The notes under the pieces were generated by a model. The model ran no database searches. It was not told the DNA's origin and saw nothing but the letters and a program-made list of their open reading frames with translations. Position numbers and translations under genes: made by a program. From Fodinicurvata halophila (GTDB lineage: Bacteria; Pseudomonadota; Alphaproteobacteria; Kiloniellales; DSM-21159), in contig NZ_JBHSCW010000006.1 in NCBI RefSeq assembly GCF_042651425.1, forward strand, positions 124,001 to 188,000: a DNA stretch of 64,000 nt, read 5' to 3'. Numbering within the stretch: the stretch's first letter is position 1; each line of letters starts with the position of its first letter. Shown piece by piece: positions 37,667 to 46,445 of this stretch.

Positions 37667-39352
37667 TCAGGCCAGGCCCCGCAGCGCCTGCTGGCGATGC
37701 GCATCGCCGATGTCGCTGGAGATGGCGAAGCTGTCGGGATCGGCCGCCTGCCACCACAGGGCATAGGGCGTCTCTGCCGGCGCATCGATCAACTGGTTCC
37801 TAGCCACGAAGGGATAGATCGCATCCGCCGTGCGCGCGGCCGTCGGGCTGATCCGATGGAACATGTGGTGCGGCTCCAGGTCGTGAATCCGCGTCAGGCC
37901 GGCCGAGCTGGCGACCTGGACCGCGGCCGCCACTGTCTTCTCGTGAAAGCGCGCCACCTGCTGGGCCTTGTCCTCCACGACGAGGCCGCGCTGGCGCCCC
38001 GGGTCCTGGGTCGCCACGCCAGTGGGGCAGGTGTCGGTATGGCAGCGCATCGACTGGATGCAGCCCACCGAGAACATGAAGGCGCGCGCGGCGTTGGTCC
38101 AGTCGGCGCCCAGGGCGATGGCCTGGGTGATGCCCGAGCCGGAATGGACCTTGCCACTGGCTCCCAGCCTGACGCGATCCTTCAACCCGGCGCCGATCAG
38201 GGCGTTGCGCACGATCACAAGCCCGTCGTTGAGCGGCAGGCCCACATGGTTGCTGAGCTCGATCGGCGCCGCGCCGGTGCCGCCCTCGGCTCCGTCCACC
38301 ACGATGAAATCGAGATGGATGCCCGAGGCCAGCATCGCCTTGACCACGGCGAAGACCTCGTGTGGATGGCCGACACAGAGCTTCACTCCCAGGGGCTTGC
38401 CGCCCGACAGCTCGCGCAGGCGGGCCGCGAACTCGAGCATCTCGCGCGGCGTCGAGAAGGCCGAGTGCCCCGCCGGGGACACGCAGTCCACGCCGGTGGG
38501 CACCTTGCGGGTATCGGCGATTTCCTGGGTGACCTTGGCGCCGGGGAGAACGCCGCCATGCCCGGGCTTGGCCCCCTGGCTGAGCTTGATCTCGATCATC
38601 CGGACCTGATCCGAACTGGCAGCCTCCTGAAACAGGCCGGGATCGAACTGTCCCTGGTCGTCACGACAGCCGAAATACCCCGAACCAACCTCCCAGATCA
38701 GGTCGCCGCCGCCTTTCCGGTGATAGGGGCTGATTCCCCCCTCGCCCGTATCATGGGCGAAGTTACCCAGCCGGGCCCCGGTATTGAGCGCCTCGATGGC
38801 GCGCGCCGACAGCGCTCCGAAGCTCATGGCCGAAATGTTCAGGATCGAGCTGTTGTAGGGGCTCTTGCACTCCGGTCCGCCGATCTCGATGCGCGGATCC
38901 CGTGTCTCGGGTTCCGCCGGCGCGATGGAGTGGGTCACCCAGCGGTATTCGCTGGAATAGACATCCAGTTCCGTCCCAAAGGGGTGGTTGTCCACCTGAT
39001 CGCGGGCACGCTGATAGACCAGTTTGCGCTGCTCGCGGTTGAAGGGACGTCCCTCCCGGTTTCCCTCGACGATGTAGGAACGCAGGTAGGGCCTGAGCGC
39101 CTGGAAGCAATAGCGCGCCCAGCCGGCGGCGGGGTAGTTGCGCAGGATGGCATAGCCCCTCTGCCGCACATCGTGGGCCGCCAAGGCCAGAACGGCCAGG
39201 CAGGGCACGAGACCCCACAGCCAGGCCCCCTCGACAAACAGCCCGAGCCCGAGGAACAGCAGCCCCAGCACAAAGGCCACGATTGGCACGATGCCGCGTC
39301 GATAGCCCGAGAGGCCCCGGAAGGCGGCCAGGAGATTTTCGGAGTCCGTCAT
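37667..39352 (-). CDS. Membrane-anchored FMN-binding glutamate-synthase-domain protein
   Basis: A 561-residue protein. Residues about 20-65 form two transmembrane helices. The rest matches the glutamate synthase central/FMN domain: NISAMSFGALSARAIEALN, DTGEGGISPYHRKGGGDL, LSQGAKPGHGGVLPGAKV and a Cys-rich SMRCHTDTCPTGVATQDP segment suited to a 3Fe-4S cluster. The amidotransferase part of GltB is missing, so it does not use glutamine by itself as standard GltB does. It is 48 bp downstream of the PoxB-like gene. Its physiological reaction is not established for this subgroup. Confidence 0.88.
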   Translation of the reverse strand: MTDSENLLAAFRGLSGYRRGIVPIVAFVLGLLFLGLGLFVEGAWLWGLVPCLAVLALAAHDVRQRGYAILRNYPAAGWARYCFQALRPYLRSYIVEGNREGRPFNREQRKLVYQRARDQVDNHPFGTELDVYSSEYRWVTHSIAPAEPETRDPRIEIGGPECKSPYNSSILNISAMSFGALSARAIEALNTGARLGNFAHDTGEGGISPYHRKGGGDLIWEVGSGYFGCRDDQGQFDPGLFQEAASSDQVRMIEIKLSQGAKPGHGGVLPGAKVTQEIADTRKVPTGVDCVSPAGHSAFSTPREMLEFAARLRELSGGKPLGVKLCVGHPHEVFAVVKAMLASGIHLDFIVVDGAEGGTGAAPIELSNHVGLPLNDGLVIVRNALIGAGLKDRVRLGASGKVHSGSGITQAIALGADWTNAARAFMFSVGCIQSMRCHTDTCPTGVATQDPGRQRGLVVEDKAQQVARFHEKTVAAAVQVASSAGLTRIHDLEPHHMFHRISPTAARTADAIYPFVARNQLIDAPAETPYALWWQAADPDSFAISSDIGDAHRQQALRGLA

Positions 39353-39400
39353 GATGTCTGTCCCGCCTTGTCTTGCGATCGTTTCCGTGTCTTCGCGCGC

Positions 39401-41131
39401 CTAGAGATCGCGCAGGTACTTCAGGTTCGCCTTGACCTGCTTCAGAACTTCGGCGCCGCGCCCCTCCAGGACCATCTTGGCTTCGCTGAGGGCATAGCTT
39501 TCCAGCTGCTTCAGGGCGGTGTGCGGGGGCATGGCCACGGCATGGCGGTCCGTCTTGACGTCGAGCAGGACGGGCCCGTCATGGTCCATGGCCTGCTTGA
39601 CGGCGGCATCCACCTTGTCCGGCTCCTCCACCGTCACACCCTTGATGCCGCAGGCCTCTGCCACCTTGGCGAAGTCGGGATTGTAGAGTTCCGTCTGGTA
39701 GTTCGGGATGCCGGCCAGCTGCATCTCGATCTCGACCATGCCCAGCGTGCCGTTGTTGAAGACGATCGCCTTCACCGGCAGCTGGTACTGGCCGATGGTG
39801 GCGAGATCGCCCATCAGCATGGACAGGCCGCCGTCGCCGCAGAGCGCCACGGTCTGCCGGCCCTCGCCGGCAAAGGCCGCGCCGATGGCCTGGGGCATGG
39901 CACTGGCCATGGAGCCGTGGGAATAGGAGCCCATGAGGCTCCGCTTGCCCGTGCTCCGCAGGTGGCGGGCCGCCCACACGGTGGTCATTCCGGTATCGGT
40001 GCAGAAGATCGCGTCGTCATCGGCATGAGCATTTACCACGCCGGCCAGGTAGTCCGGACCGATCGCCCCCCGGCTTCCCTGCTCGCCCTCGTGGCGGGCC
40101 AAGGAGTCGAGATCGGCGTGGTAGACCTTGCGGCGATCCTTCAGGAAACTGTCGTCGGCGCGCTCGCGAACATGCGGCAGCAAGGCCTCCAGCGTCGCGC
40201 GCACGTCGCCGATCAGGCCCATGTCCACGTGGGTCCGGCGTCCGAGACGTTCGCCATGGGTCAGCACCTGCGCCACCCGGGCCTTGGTGTGCAGGAAATC
40301 CTTCCAGGGGAAATCCGTGCCCAGCAGCAGCAGGGCATCGCACTGGGCGATGGCATCGGCACAGGCCTTGCCGCCGATGAACCCCGTCATGCCGATGCCG
40401 TGGTCGTTGTCATGCTCCAGGAACATCTTGCCCTTCAGGGTCCAGCCCACAGGCGCCTTCAGGCGTTCCGCCAGGGCCGTGACCAGCTCGTGCGCGCCGT
40501 CACAGCCCATGCCGCCGTAGATCATGGGGCGCTCGGCCTCCGACAGCATCCGGGCCAGCGCCTCGAGATCGCCATCGGCGGGGCGCACGATTGTCTCCGG
40601 CCGATAGACCGGAGAGACGATGGCCGTCTCGGGCAGCGTCTCCGGCAACAGATCCCCGCCGTACCCGAAGATGCCCACCCCCTTGCGGGTGAGCGCATGC
40701 TGGATCGCCTGCTGCAGCATGCGCGGCGCCTGCTCCGGGGTCTGGGCCAGCTGGTTGTACCAGCTGCAGCCGTCGAACATGCGCAGGTCGGTTTCCTGGA
40801 AGGACTCCATGCCGTAGTCGCCCCGGCTGATCGTCGACGGCAGGGCAACGACCGGTGCGCCCCAGCGGTGTGCGTCGTAAAGCCCGTTGATCAGGTGCAC
40901 GTGGCCCGGGCCGGAACTGCCCGCGCAGCAACCGAGGCCGCCCAACACGCCCTCGGCCATCGCGGCGTAGGCCCCGGCTTCCTCGTGGCGGACATGCACC
41001 CACTCGATGCGCCCGTCGCGGCGCAGGGCATCGTTCAACAGGTTGAGACTGTCCCCCGTGACTCCGTAGAGACGCTTGACCCCGGACTCCGCCAGTATAT
41101 CGATGACGGTTTCGGCTATCGTGCGCGACAT
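39401..41131 (-). CDS. poxB: Thiamine-pyrophosphate-dependent pyruvate oxidase/dehydrogenase (PoxB-like)
   Basis: A 576-residue TPP enzyme. The N-terminus VKRLYGVTGDSLNLLNDAL and VRHEEAGAYAAMAEGV with CAGSSGPGHVHLINGLYDAH closely follow E. coli PoxB. The C-terminal TPP site is LCGDGGLSMLMGDLATIGQY with FNNGTLGMVEIEM. PoxB oxidises pyruvate to acetate and CO2, passing electrons to ubiquinone through FAD. GGAGG precedes the ATG. It lies opposite the TRAP dctQM genes and near TakP-like binding proteins, which fits 2-oxoacid use. A related function, such as acetolactate or sulfopyruvate chemistry, is less likely. Confidence 0.87.
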   Translation of the reverse strand: MSRTIAETVIDILAESGVKRLYGVTGDSLNLLNDALRRDGRIEWVHVRHEEAGAYAAMAEGVLGGLGCCAGSSGPGHVHLINGLYDAHRWGAPVVALPSTISRGDYGMESFQETDLRMFDGCSWYNQLAQTPEQAPRMLQQAIQHALTRKGVGIFGYGGDLLPETLPETAIVSPVYRPETIVRPADGDLEALARMLSEAERPMIYGGMGCDGAHELVTALAERLKAPVGWTLKGKMFLEHDNDHGIGMTGFIGGKACADAIAQCDALLLLGTDFPWKDFLHTKARVAQVLTHGERLGRRTHVDMGLIGDVRATLEALLPHVRERADDSFLKDRRKVYHADLDSLARHEGEQGSRGAIGPDYLAGVVNAHADDDAIFCTDTGMTTVWAARHLRSTGKRSLMGSYSHGSMASAMPQAIGAAFAGEGRQTVALCGDGGLSMLMGDLATIGQYQLPVKAIVFNNGTLGMVEIEMQLAGIPNYQTELYNPDFAKVAEACGIKGVTVEEPDKVDAAVKQAMDHDGPVLLDVKTDRHAVAMPPHTALKQLESYALSEAKMVLEGRGAEVLKQVKANLKYLRDL

Positions 41132-41503
41132 GCTCCCTCCTGGTATCGGCCGGTGTTATCTTGATGCAGGGACTGCGTGGCCGATGCCCCCGAACCTGAC
41201 GGACTATCCGCAAGGACCGTACGGTAACCCTTTGATTCTGTCTACAGATACCCTTCTGCTTGCGCAAGCATGAGGCCGGCTCCAGACAGCTGAAACGGGT
41301 GGCGGCAACAGCCTGTTCCTGATGCCGACCCGTTGGGCAGGACCCTGCCGTGCGCCCCCTGAAACACCCGGCAAAGCGGTTGCGAAAGGATTCGGCTTCC
41401 TGTAGCTTCGCGCCGCATTCAGGGGCCGGTCCAAACGCGGCATCTATCCGGAGACAAGATGCAGACACAGGCGTGAGCCGGCGCCATAGGGAGGGCGCAC
41501 AAG
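41132..41503. promoter_or_regulatory. Divergent control region with a 14-bp palindrome
   Basis: 372 bp without a convincing gene between poxB (-) and dctQ (+). It contains a perfect palindrome TGCTTGCGCAAGCA at 41257-41270, a plausible operator for a dimeric regulator. A strong ribosome site AGGGAGGG (41488-41495) precedes dctQ. I could not assign a clear promoter. Confidence 0.45.
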
Positions 41504-42058
41504 ATGGGTTTTCTGATGGGCCTGAGCCGCGCCATCGACAGGCTAAACGACTTTGTCGGGCGCTGCGTCTACTGGCTGATCCTGATCGTCGTTCTGATCT
41601 CGGCCGGCAATGCCATCTCGCGCTACCTGTTCAGCCTCAGTTCCAATGCCTGGCTCGAGATCCAGTGGTATCTCTTCTCGGCCGTCTTCCTGCTGGGTGC
41701 CGGCTATACCCTGCTGAACAACGAGCACGTCCGCATCGACGTGCTCTATGCGCGCCTCTCCCCACGCCGCAAGGCCTGGGTCGACATCATCGGCGGGCTG
41801 TTCTTCCTGCTGCCCGTGACCATTTTCATCATGGTCCTGTCCTGGCCCATGTTTCACACCGCCTTCGTGCGCATGGAGATGTCGGGCAACACCGGCGGGC
41901 TGATCCGCTGGCCGGTGCTGTTGCTGATGCCCGTGGGCTTCTTCCTGCTCAGCCTCCAGGGGGTATCGGAAGTCATCAAGCGTATCGCCTACCTCGCCGG
42001 ACGTGCGCCCTATCCCGGTCGTGGGCAGACGCACAGCGAAGTCATCCGCGACGTCTGA
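41504..42058 (+). CDS. TRAP transporter small permease, DctQ-like
   Basis: 184 residues with four transmembrane helices (YWLILIVVLISAGNAISRYLF, WLEIQWYLFSAVFLLGAGYTLL, IIGGLFFLLPVTIFIMVLSW, PVLLLMPVGFFLLSLQGV). The EIQWYLF motif between helices is typical of DctQ. It pairs with the large permease gene 21 bp downstream. The binding proteins for this system are probably those encoded at 45156-47559. Confidence 0.93.
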   Translation: MGFLMGLSRAIDRLNDFVGRCVYWLILIVVLISAGNAISRYLFSLSSNAWLEIQWYLFSAVFLLGAGYTLLNNEHVRIDVLYARLSPRRKAWVDIIGGLFFLLPVTIFIMVLSWPMFHTAFVRMEMSGNTGGLIRWPVLLLMPVGFFLLSLQGVSEVIKRIAYLAGRAPYPGRGQTHSEVIRDV

Positions 42059-42079
42059 CAGGGAACCGGGTAAGCCGCC

Positions 42080-43543
42080 ATGATCGAACTCCTGCAAAGC
42101 TATCTGGCCCCCATCATGTTCGCGGGCCTGGTCGTCTTCCTGCTGTCCGGCTATCCGCTGGCGTTCGCGCTCGCCATCACGGGCCTGATCTTCGCCTTCG
42201 TCGGCATCGAGCTGGGCATGCTGACCACGGCCCTGCTGCAGGCCCTGCCCAACCGGATCTTCGGGATCATGAGCAACGACACCCTGCTCGCGATTCCCTT
42301 CTTCACCTTCATGGGCCTGATCCTGGAACGCAGCCGCATGGCCGAGGACCTGCTGCATACGGTGGGCCAGCTCTTCGGGCCGGTTCGCGGCGGCCTGGGC
42401 TTCGCCGTCGTCTTCGTCGGCGCCATCCTGGCGGCGACCACCGGCGTCACCGCCGCCTCGGTGATTTCCATGGGCCTGATCTCGCTGCCGATCATGCAAC
42501 GCTACGGCTATGACCAGAAGATCGCCACCGGCACCATCCTGGCCTCGGGCACACTGGCCCAGATCATCCCGCCCAGCCTGGTCCTGATCGTCCTGTCCGA
42601 CCAGCTCGGCCGCTCCGTGGGCGACATGTACCACGGCGCCCTGGTCCCAAGCCTGGGATTGATCACACTCTACGCCCTCTACGTCCTGGTCATCGCGATC
42701 CTGCGCCCCAACGCCGTGCCGGCCCTGCCGCCGGAGGCGCGCACCCTGAGGGGCTTCGAGCTGGCCAAGCGGATCCTCATCTCGCTGATCCCGCCGCTGG
42801 CCCTCATCTTCCTGGTCCTGGGCACGATCCTGATGGGCCTGGCCACCCCCACCGAGGCGGGCGCCATGGGCGCCGTCGGCGCATTGGGCCTGGCCATCGT
42901 CAAGCGCCGCCTGACCCTGTCGATCCTGAAGCAGGCCATGGATTCCACGGCCAAGCTGACCTCCTTCGTGATCTTCATCCTGGTGGGCGCCAGTGTGTTC
43001 AGCCTGACCTTCTGGGCGGTGGACGGCGATCTCTGGGTCGAGCACCTGCTGACCAGCCTGCCCGGCGGCCCGCTCGGATTCCTGATCGCGGTCAACCTGC
43101 TGATCTTCGTGCTCGGTTTCTTCCTGGACTTCTTCGAGCTGGCCTTCATCATCGTGCCCCTGGTGGCCCCGGTGGCCGAAGTCCTGGGCATCGACCTGGT
43201 CTGGTTCGGCGTGCTTCTGGCTGTGAACCTGCAGACCTCGTTCCTGACCCCGCCGTTCGGCTTCGCGTTGTTCTACCTGCGCAGCGTCGCCCCGCGCGAG
43301 GACTATACCGACCGGATCACGGGACGGTTGGTGAAGTACATTCCCACCGAGCGCATCTATCTCGGGGTCCTGCCCTTCCTGGTGCTGCAGCTTATCATGG
43401 TGGGCCTGATCATCGCCTTCCCTGACCTGGTCACTGGCATCGCTGCCGAACAGGCCGTGGATCCGGCCGACGTGGAGATCGATATTCCTGCCAGCGACAT
43501 GGGGATGGACGGCGACGAGCCGCCACCCATTACCTTCGATTGA
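42080..43543 (+). CDS. TRAP transporter large permease, DctM-like
   Basis: A 487-residue membrane protein with about 12 helices. It has LLSGYPLAFALAITGLIF, AIPFFTFMGLILERSRMAEDLL, TLAQIIPPSLVLIVLSDQLG, FFLDFFELAFIIVPLVAPVA and QTSFLTPPFGFALFYLR, all typical of DctM. An acidic C-terminal tail (about 45 residues) is a little longer than usual. It forms the sodium-driven import channel with the DctQ subunit. Confidence 0.95.
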   Translation: MIELLQSYLAPIMFAGLVVFLLSGYPLAFALAITGLIFAFVGIELGMLTTALLQALPNRIFGIMSNDTLLAIPFFTFMGLILERSRMAEDLLHTVGQLFGPVRGGLGFAVVFVGAILAATTGVTAASVISMGLISLPIMQRYGYDQKIATGTILASGTLAQIIPPSLVLIVLSDQLGRSVGDMYHGALVPSLGLITLYALYVLVIAILRPNAVPALPPEARTLRGFELAKRILISLIPPLALIFLVLGTILMGLATPTEAGAMGAVGALGLAIVKRRLTLSILKQAMDSTAKLTSFVIFILVGASVFSLTFWAVDGDLWVEHLLTSLPGGPLGFLIAVNLLIFVLGFFLDFFELAFIIVPLVAPVAEVLGIDLVWFGVLLAVNLQTSFLTPPFGFALFYLRSVAPREDYTDRITGRLVKYIPTERIYLGVLPFLVLQLIMVGLIIAFPDLVTGIAAEQAVDPADVEIDIPASDMGMDGDEPPPITFD

Positions 43544-43619
43544 TTGCTTCGAAGATAAATCCTGAGGGTATATGTGCTGCGCAACAGCAGGCTCTCAACC
43601 GGCCTGTTCATCTAGCCGT

Positions 43620-43647
43620 TGTGATATCCGGATCACATACTCATAAG
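43620..43647 (+). promoter_or_regulatory. Inverted repeat and candidate promoter upstream of tartrate-dehydratase-like gene
   Basis: TGTGAT (43620-43625) and ATCACA (43632-43637) form a 6-bp inverted repeat with a 6-base centre. TTGTGA (43619) and CATAAG (43642-43647), 17 bp apart, are possible -35 and -10 boxes. The rest of the 310-bp gap (43544-43853) holds a small TGCTG/CAGCA hairpin at 43575-43589 and a possible gene remnant. Confidence 0.35.
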
Positions 43648-43793
43648 AGAGTCCGAGTATAAGCTACAAGATTGCCCCTGACTGGAGTGGCATCCGCGTT
43701 ACGGCCGAGGGGAAGACACTTGCACCCGAACTTGGCGGTACAGTCTCGATCCGGCATTTCGCCGGTCGTATGCTCGCCCAACTGACCCCGTAA
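43647..43793 (+). pseudogene. Possible C-terminal gene remnant
   Basis: A 48-codon frame without a start codon, ending in TAA at 43791-43793, reads like ordinary protein (for example APDWSGIRVTAEGKTLAP then ELGGTVSIRHFAGRML). It sits between dctM and the enolase-superfamily gene, where no intact gene is present. I do not recognise the family. It may be the residue of a deleted gene or may be chance. Confidence 0.25.
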
Positions 43794-43853
43794 GCTGACA
43801 TCGCGCAACATTCCGGCCACGAAAAGATCCAACCAGCCCCGGAGCAAACCGTC

Positions 43854-45020
43854 ATGAAGATCACCGACGTTCAGGAGCGACGCGTCTCGATCGCTTCCGA
43901 CATTGAGAACGCCTATATCAGTTTCGCTGGCATGGATGTCTCCATCCTGGCCATCACCACCGACACGATCGTCGATGGGCAGCCTGTCGTGGGCTATGGC
44001 TTCAATTCCAATGGCCGCTATGCGCCCAGCGGCCTTTTGCAGCACCGCTTCCTGCCGCGGTTGATGGAAGCGGATCCGACCAGCCTGGTCGACACTTCGG
44101 GCAGCAATCTTGATCCGTTCCGCATCTGGCAGACGCTCATGCGCAACGAAAAGCCCGGCGGACACGGGGAGCGATCGGTTGCTGTCGGCGTGATCGATAT
44201 GGCCATCTGGGACATTGTGGCAAAGGTCGAGGAAAAGCCACTCGCCACACTTCTCGCCGAACGCTTCGGCGATGGCACACCCGATGAAAGCGTCCCCGTC
44301 TATGCCGCGGGCGGATACTACTATCCCGATTCTGATCTCAGTACATTGCAGGCCGAAATGCGCAGTTATCTGGACGCGGGCTATACCGAGACAAAGATGA
44401 AAATCGGCGGCTTGCCACTGGACAAGGATCTGCGCCGGGTCGAGGCTGCACTGGAGGTCGGCGGCAGCGGTGACCGCCTGGCGGTGGATGCCAATGGCCG
44501 CTTCGACCTCGAGACCGGGCTGGCGTACGCACACGGCCTGTCCCCTTACGGCCTGCGCTGGTATGAGGAAGCAGGCGATCCACTCGACTACGATCTTCAG
44601 CGCGTTCTGGCTGAAAACTATGCAGAGCCGATGGCGACAGGCGAAAACCTCTTTTCCCATCAGGACGTCCGCAATCTTCTACGCTACGGCGGAATCCGCC
44701 CTGATCGCGATATCCTCCAGATGGATCCGGTTCTCTCCTATGGCCTGGTCGAGTATATGCGGATGCTCGACGAGCTTCGCCTGCGCGGCATCTCGCCGCG
44801 CGTCTGCATCCCACACGGCGGGCATCAGTTCGCCCTGAACATCGCTGCTGGCCTGAAGCTCGGCGGCAACGAATCCTATCCGCGTGTGTTCGCACCTTTT
44901 GGCGGGTTCGCTGATTCCACACCTATCGAGAATGGACGGGTCCGCACTTCCGAGCATCCTGGTATCGGATTCGAGGACAAAGCAGACCTGATGGAGCTTT
45001 TCCGCACGGAGCTGTCCTGA
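43854..45020 (+). CDS. tarD: Enolase-superfamily dehydratase, D-tartrate dehydratase-like
   Basis: A 388-residue mandelate-racemase-subgroup protein. It has K181-x-K183 (TKMKIGG), metal-ligand candidates D212 (VDANG), E238 (YEEAG) and E264 (TGENLF), and H321 (PHGGHQF). From memory, the Bradyrhizobium D-tartrate dehydratase has Lys184, Asp213, Glu239, Glu265 and His322 at nearly the same positions in a 389-residue chain; the match is close. It would dehydrate a 2,3-dihydroxy acid to a 2-oxo acid in the cytoplasm. It is next to TRAP dctQM and near TakP-like 2-oxoacid-binding proteins. Another acid-sugar dehydratase remains possible. Confidence 0.75.
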   Translation: MKITDVQERRVSIASDIENAYISFAGMDVSILAITTDTIVDGQPVVGYGFNSNGRYAPSGLLQHRFLPRLMEADPTSLVDTSGSNLDPFRIWQTLMRNEKPGGHGERSVAVGVIDMAIWDIVAKVEEKPLATLLAERFGDGTPDESVPVYAAGGYYYPDSDLSTLQAEMRSYLDAGYTETKMKIGGLPLDKDLRRVEAALEVGGSGDRLAVDANGRFDLETGLAYAHGLSPYGLRWYEEAGDPLDYDLQRVLAENYAEPMATGENLFSHQDVRNLLRYGGIRPDRDILQMDPVLSYGLVEYMRMLDELRLRGISPRVCIPHGGHQFALNIAAGLKLGGNESYPRVFAPFGGFADSTPIENGRVRTSEHPGIGFEDKADLMELFRTELS

Positions 45021-45103
45021 AGACGGACACACAGCCGTCGCCTATGGACCAATAGGGGCGATGAACCACCACCTATCACCTTTGATTGGGCAGCCACAAA
45101 AGC

Positions 45104-45128
45104 AAGGCCCCGCCGAAGCGGGGCCTTT
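45104..45128. terminator. Bidirectional intrinsic terminator
   Basis: AAGGCCCCGC (45104-45113), loop CGAA, GCGGGGCCTT (45118-45127) is a perfect 10-bp stem. T residues follow on + and GCTTTT follows on -. It lies between convergent stops at 45020 and 45156, so it can end both the dehydratase and the binding-protein transcripts. Confidence 0.85.
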
Positions 45129-45154
45129 CAACGCAATCGCCTGATGACTTGACG

Positions 45155-45389
45155 CTCAGTTGTCCTCCTGCTGCTCCAGGCGGGCGTCGGCGGTGAAGGC
45201 GAAGTTGTCGAAGCTGTTCTCGGCGACCCGGAACCAGAGATACTGCTCGTCGCGGAACTTGCGCCACTCCTCGTAGATGGCCCGGAACTTGTCGTTGGTC
45301 TCCACCTGCTCCTCGTAGAGCTCTTCCGTCGCCTTGTAGCAGGCCATCAGGATCTCGCGGTTGAAACCGCGCAGCTTCGTGCCCTTGGA
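45155..45389. repeat. 235-bp exact repeat, copy A (3' end of first TRAP binding-protein gene)
   Basis: Identical base for base to 46446-46680 by direct comparison of the printed sequence. It covers the last 77 codons and the stop of the binding-protein gene. Identity stops sharply at both ends; upstream coding sequence of the two genes differs at many positions. Gene conversion or a recent recombination event is likely. Confidence 0.95.
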
Positions 45390-46274
45390 GATCAGGCTGC
45401 GGAGCGCAACCGGATTGAGGGTATCATAGCGGGCGGTCATGCGGATGTTCGCTTCCGCCGCGGCGGCCTGGACGATCGACTGGTATTCGGGCGTCAGCTC
45501 GTTCCAGGCGTCCTTGTTGATATAGAGGGTCAGCTGCGGGCCGGCTTCCCACCAGCCGGGGTAGTAGTAGTACTCGGCCACCTGATGGAAGCCCAGCTTC
45601 TCGTCGTCGTAGGGCCCCACCCACTCGGTGGCGTCGATCGTGCCGCGCTCCAGCGCCGGATAGACATCACCGCCGGGAATCTGCTGCGGCACCAGGCCCA
45701 GCTTCTCCATGACCGCGCCGGCAAAGCCGCTGATGCGCATCTTCAACCCGTCGATGTCTTCGACGGAATTGATCTCGTTGCGGAACCAGCCGCCCATCTG
45801 GGCCCCGGTGTTGCCCATGGGGAAGTTGATGATGTTGTATTCGTCGAACAGCACCTCGCGCACCAGCTCGATGCCGCCGCCTTCGTACATCCAGGCATTC
45901 TGCTGACGCGTCGTCAGGCCGAAGGGGGCTGCACAGTCGAAACCGAAGGCCAGGTTCTTGCCGACATAGTAGTAGCTCGCGGAATGGCCACATTCCACGG
46001 TGCCCTCGCTGGTCGCATCCAGGACTTCGAAGGGCGGCACGATCTCGCCGCCGGCGAAGACACGGATGTCGAAGTTGCCGTTCGTGGCGTCCGAAACGCG
46101 CTGGGCCATCATCTCGGCCGTGCCGTAAATGGTGTCCAGGGCCTGCGGGAAACTGGAGGCCAGGCGCCAACGCACCTGGGGTTGGCTCTGGGCGATGGCG
46201 GGGGCGGCAAAACTGGTCGCGGCCGCGGCTCCCGCGCCGACACCGGCGGATGTCAGAAACTTGCGTCGATTCAT
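45156..46274 (-). CDS. TRAP transporter substrate-binding protein (DctP family, TakP-like), copy 1
   Basis: A 372-residue periplasmic protein with a twin-arginine signal (MNRRKFLTSAGVGAG, ending AIA-Q) and GGAGG before the ATG. Its body follows the TakP type, which binds 2-oxo acids: WRLASSFPQALDTIYG, YYYVGKNLAFGFDCAAPFG, IPGGDVYPALERGTIDATEW and VGPYDDEKLGFHQVAEYYYY. It keeps the ATEW tryptophan that is present in TakP. The gene is on the opposite strand to dctQM, 1.6 kb away. It has a nearly identical neighbour at 46447-47559. Confidence 0.93.
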   Translation of the reverse strand: MNRRKFLTSAGVGAGAAAATSFAAPAIAQSQPQVRWRLASSFPQALDTIYGTAEMMAQRVSDATNGNFDIRVFAGGEIVPPFEVLDATSEGTVECGHSASYYYVGKNLAFGFDCAAPFGLTTRQQNAWMYEGGGIELVREVLFDEYNIINFPMGNTGAQMGGWFRNEINSVEDIDGLKMRISGFAGAVMEKLGLVPQQIPGGDVYPALERGTIDATEWVGPYDDEKLGFHQVAEYYYYPGWWEAGPQLTLYINKDAWNELTPEYQSIVQAAAAEANIRMTARYDTLNPVALRSLISKGTKLRGFNREILMACYKATEELYEEQVETNDKFRAIYEEWRKFRDEQYLWFRVAENSFDNFAFTADARLEQQEDN

Positions 46275-46341
46275 GGGTTTTCCTCCCTGTGTGGCTTGAG
46301 CAGATCCGGAGCAATCCGGTCTACCCTTGCGGGCATGATAC

Positions 46342-46355
46342 ACAAAGCGCTTTGT
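46342..46355. promoter_or_regulatory. Perfect 14-bp palindrome, LacI-type operator candidate
   Basis: ACAAAGCGCTTTGT lies 68-81 bases upstream of the first binding-protein gene. A CG centre flanked by AAAG/CTTT is typical of LacI-family operators. No LacI-family gene is in the window. The two binding-protein genes are separated by this 172-bp region, so copy 1 probably has its own promoter here. Confidence 0.55.
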
Positions 46356-46445
46356 CAGGATAGAGAAAATGCGTGGCACGGCAGAGCGGGGGGACAGCCC
46401 CGCCGCATCGAGACCGTCCAGCACGGGTATCGGCCAACGCGCAGC

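Noticed and set aside
37697..41164. A 1155-codon open frame on + opposite the glutamate-synthase-like and poxB genes
   Set aside because: It is antisense to two well-supported genes with clear family motifs. Long antisense frames are expected in GC-rich DNA, and the translation has no domain logic.
43620..43637. CRP-like TGTGA/TCACA half-sites
   Set aside because: The spacing is 8 bases, not the 6 of CRP sites. Kept only as an inverted repeat.
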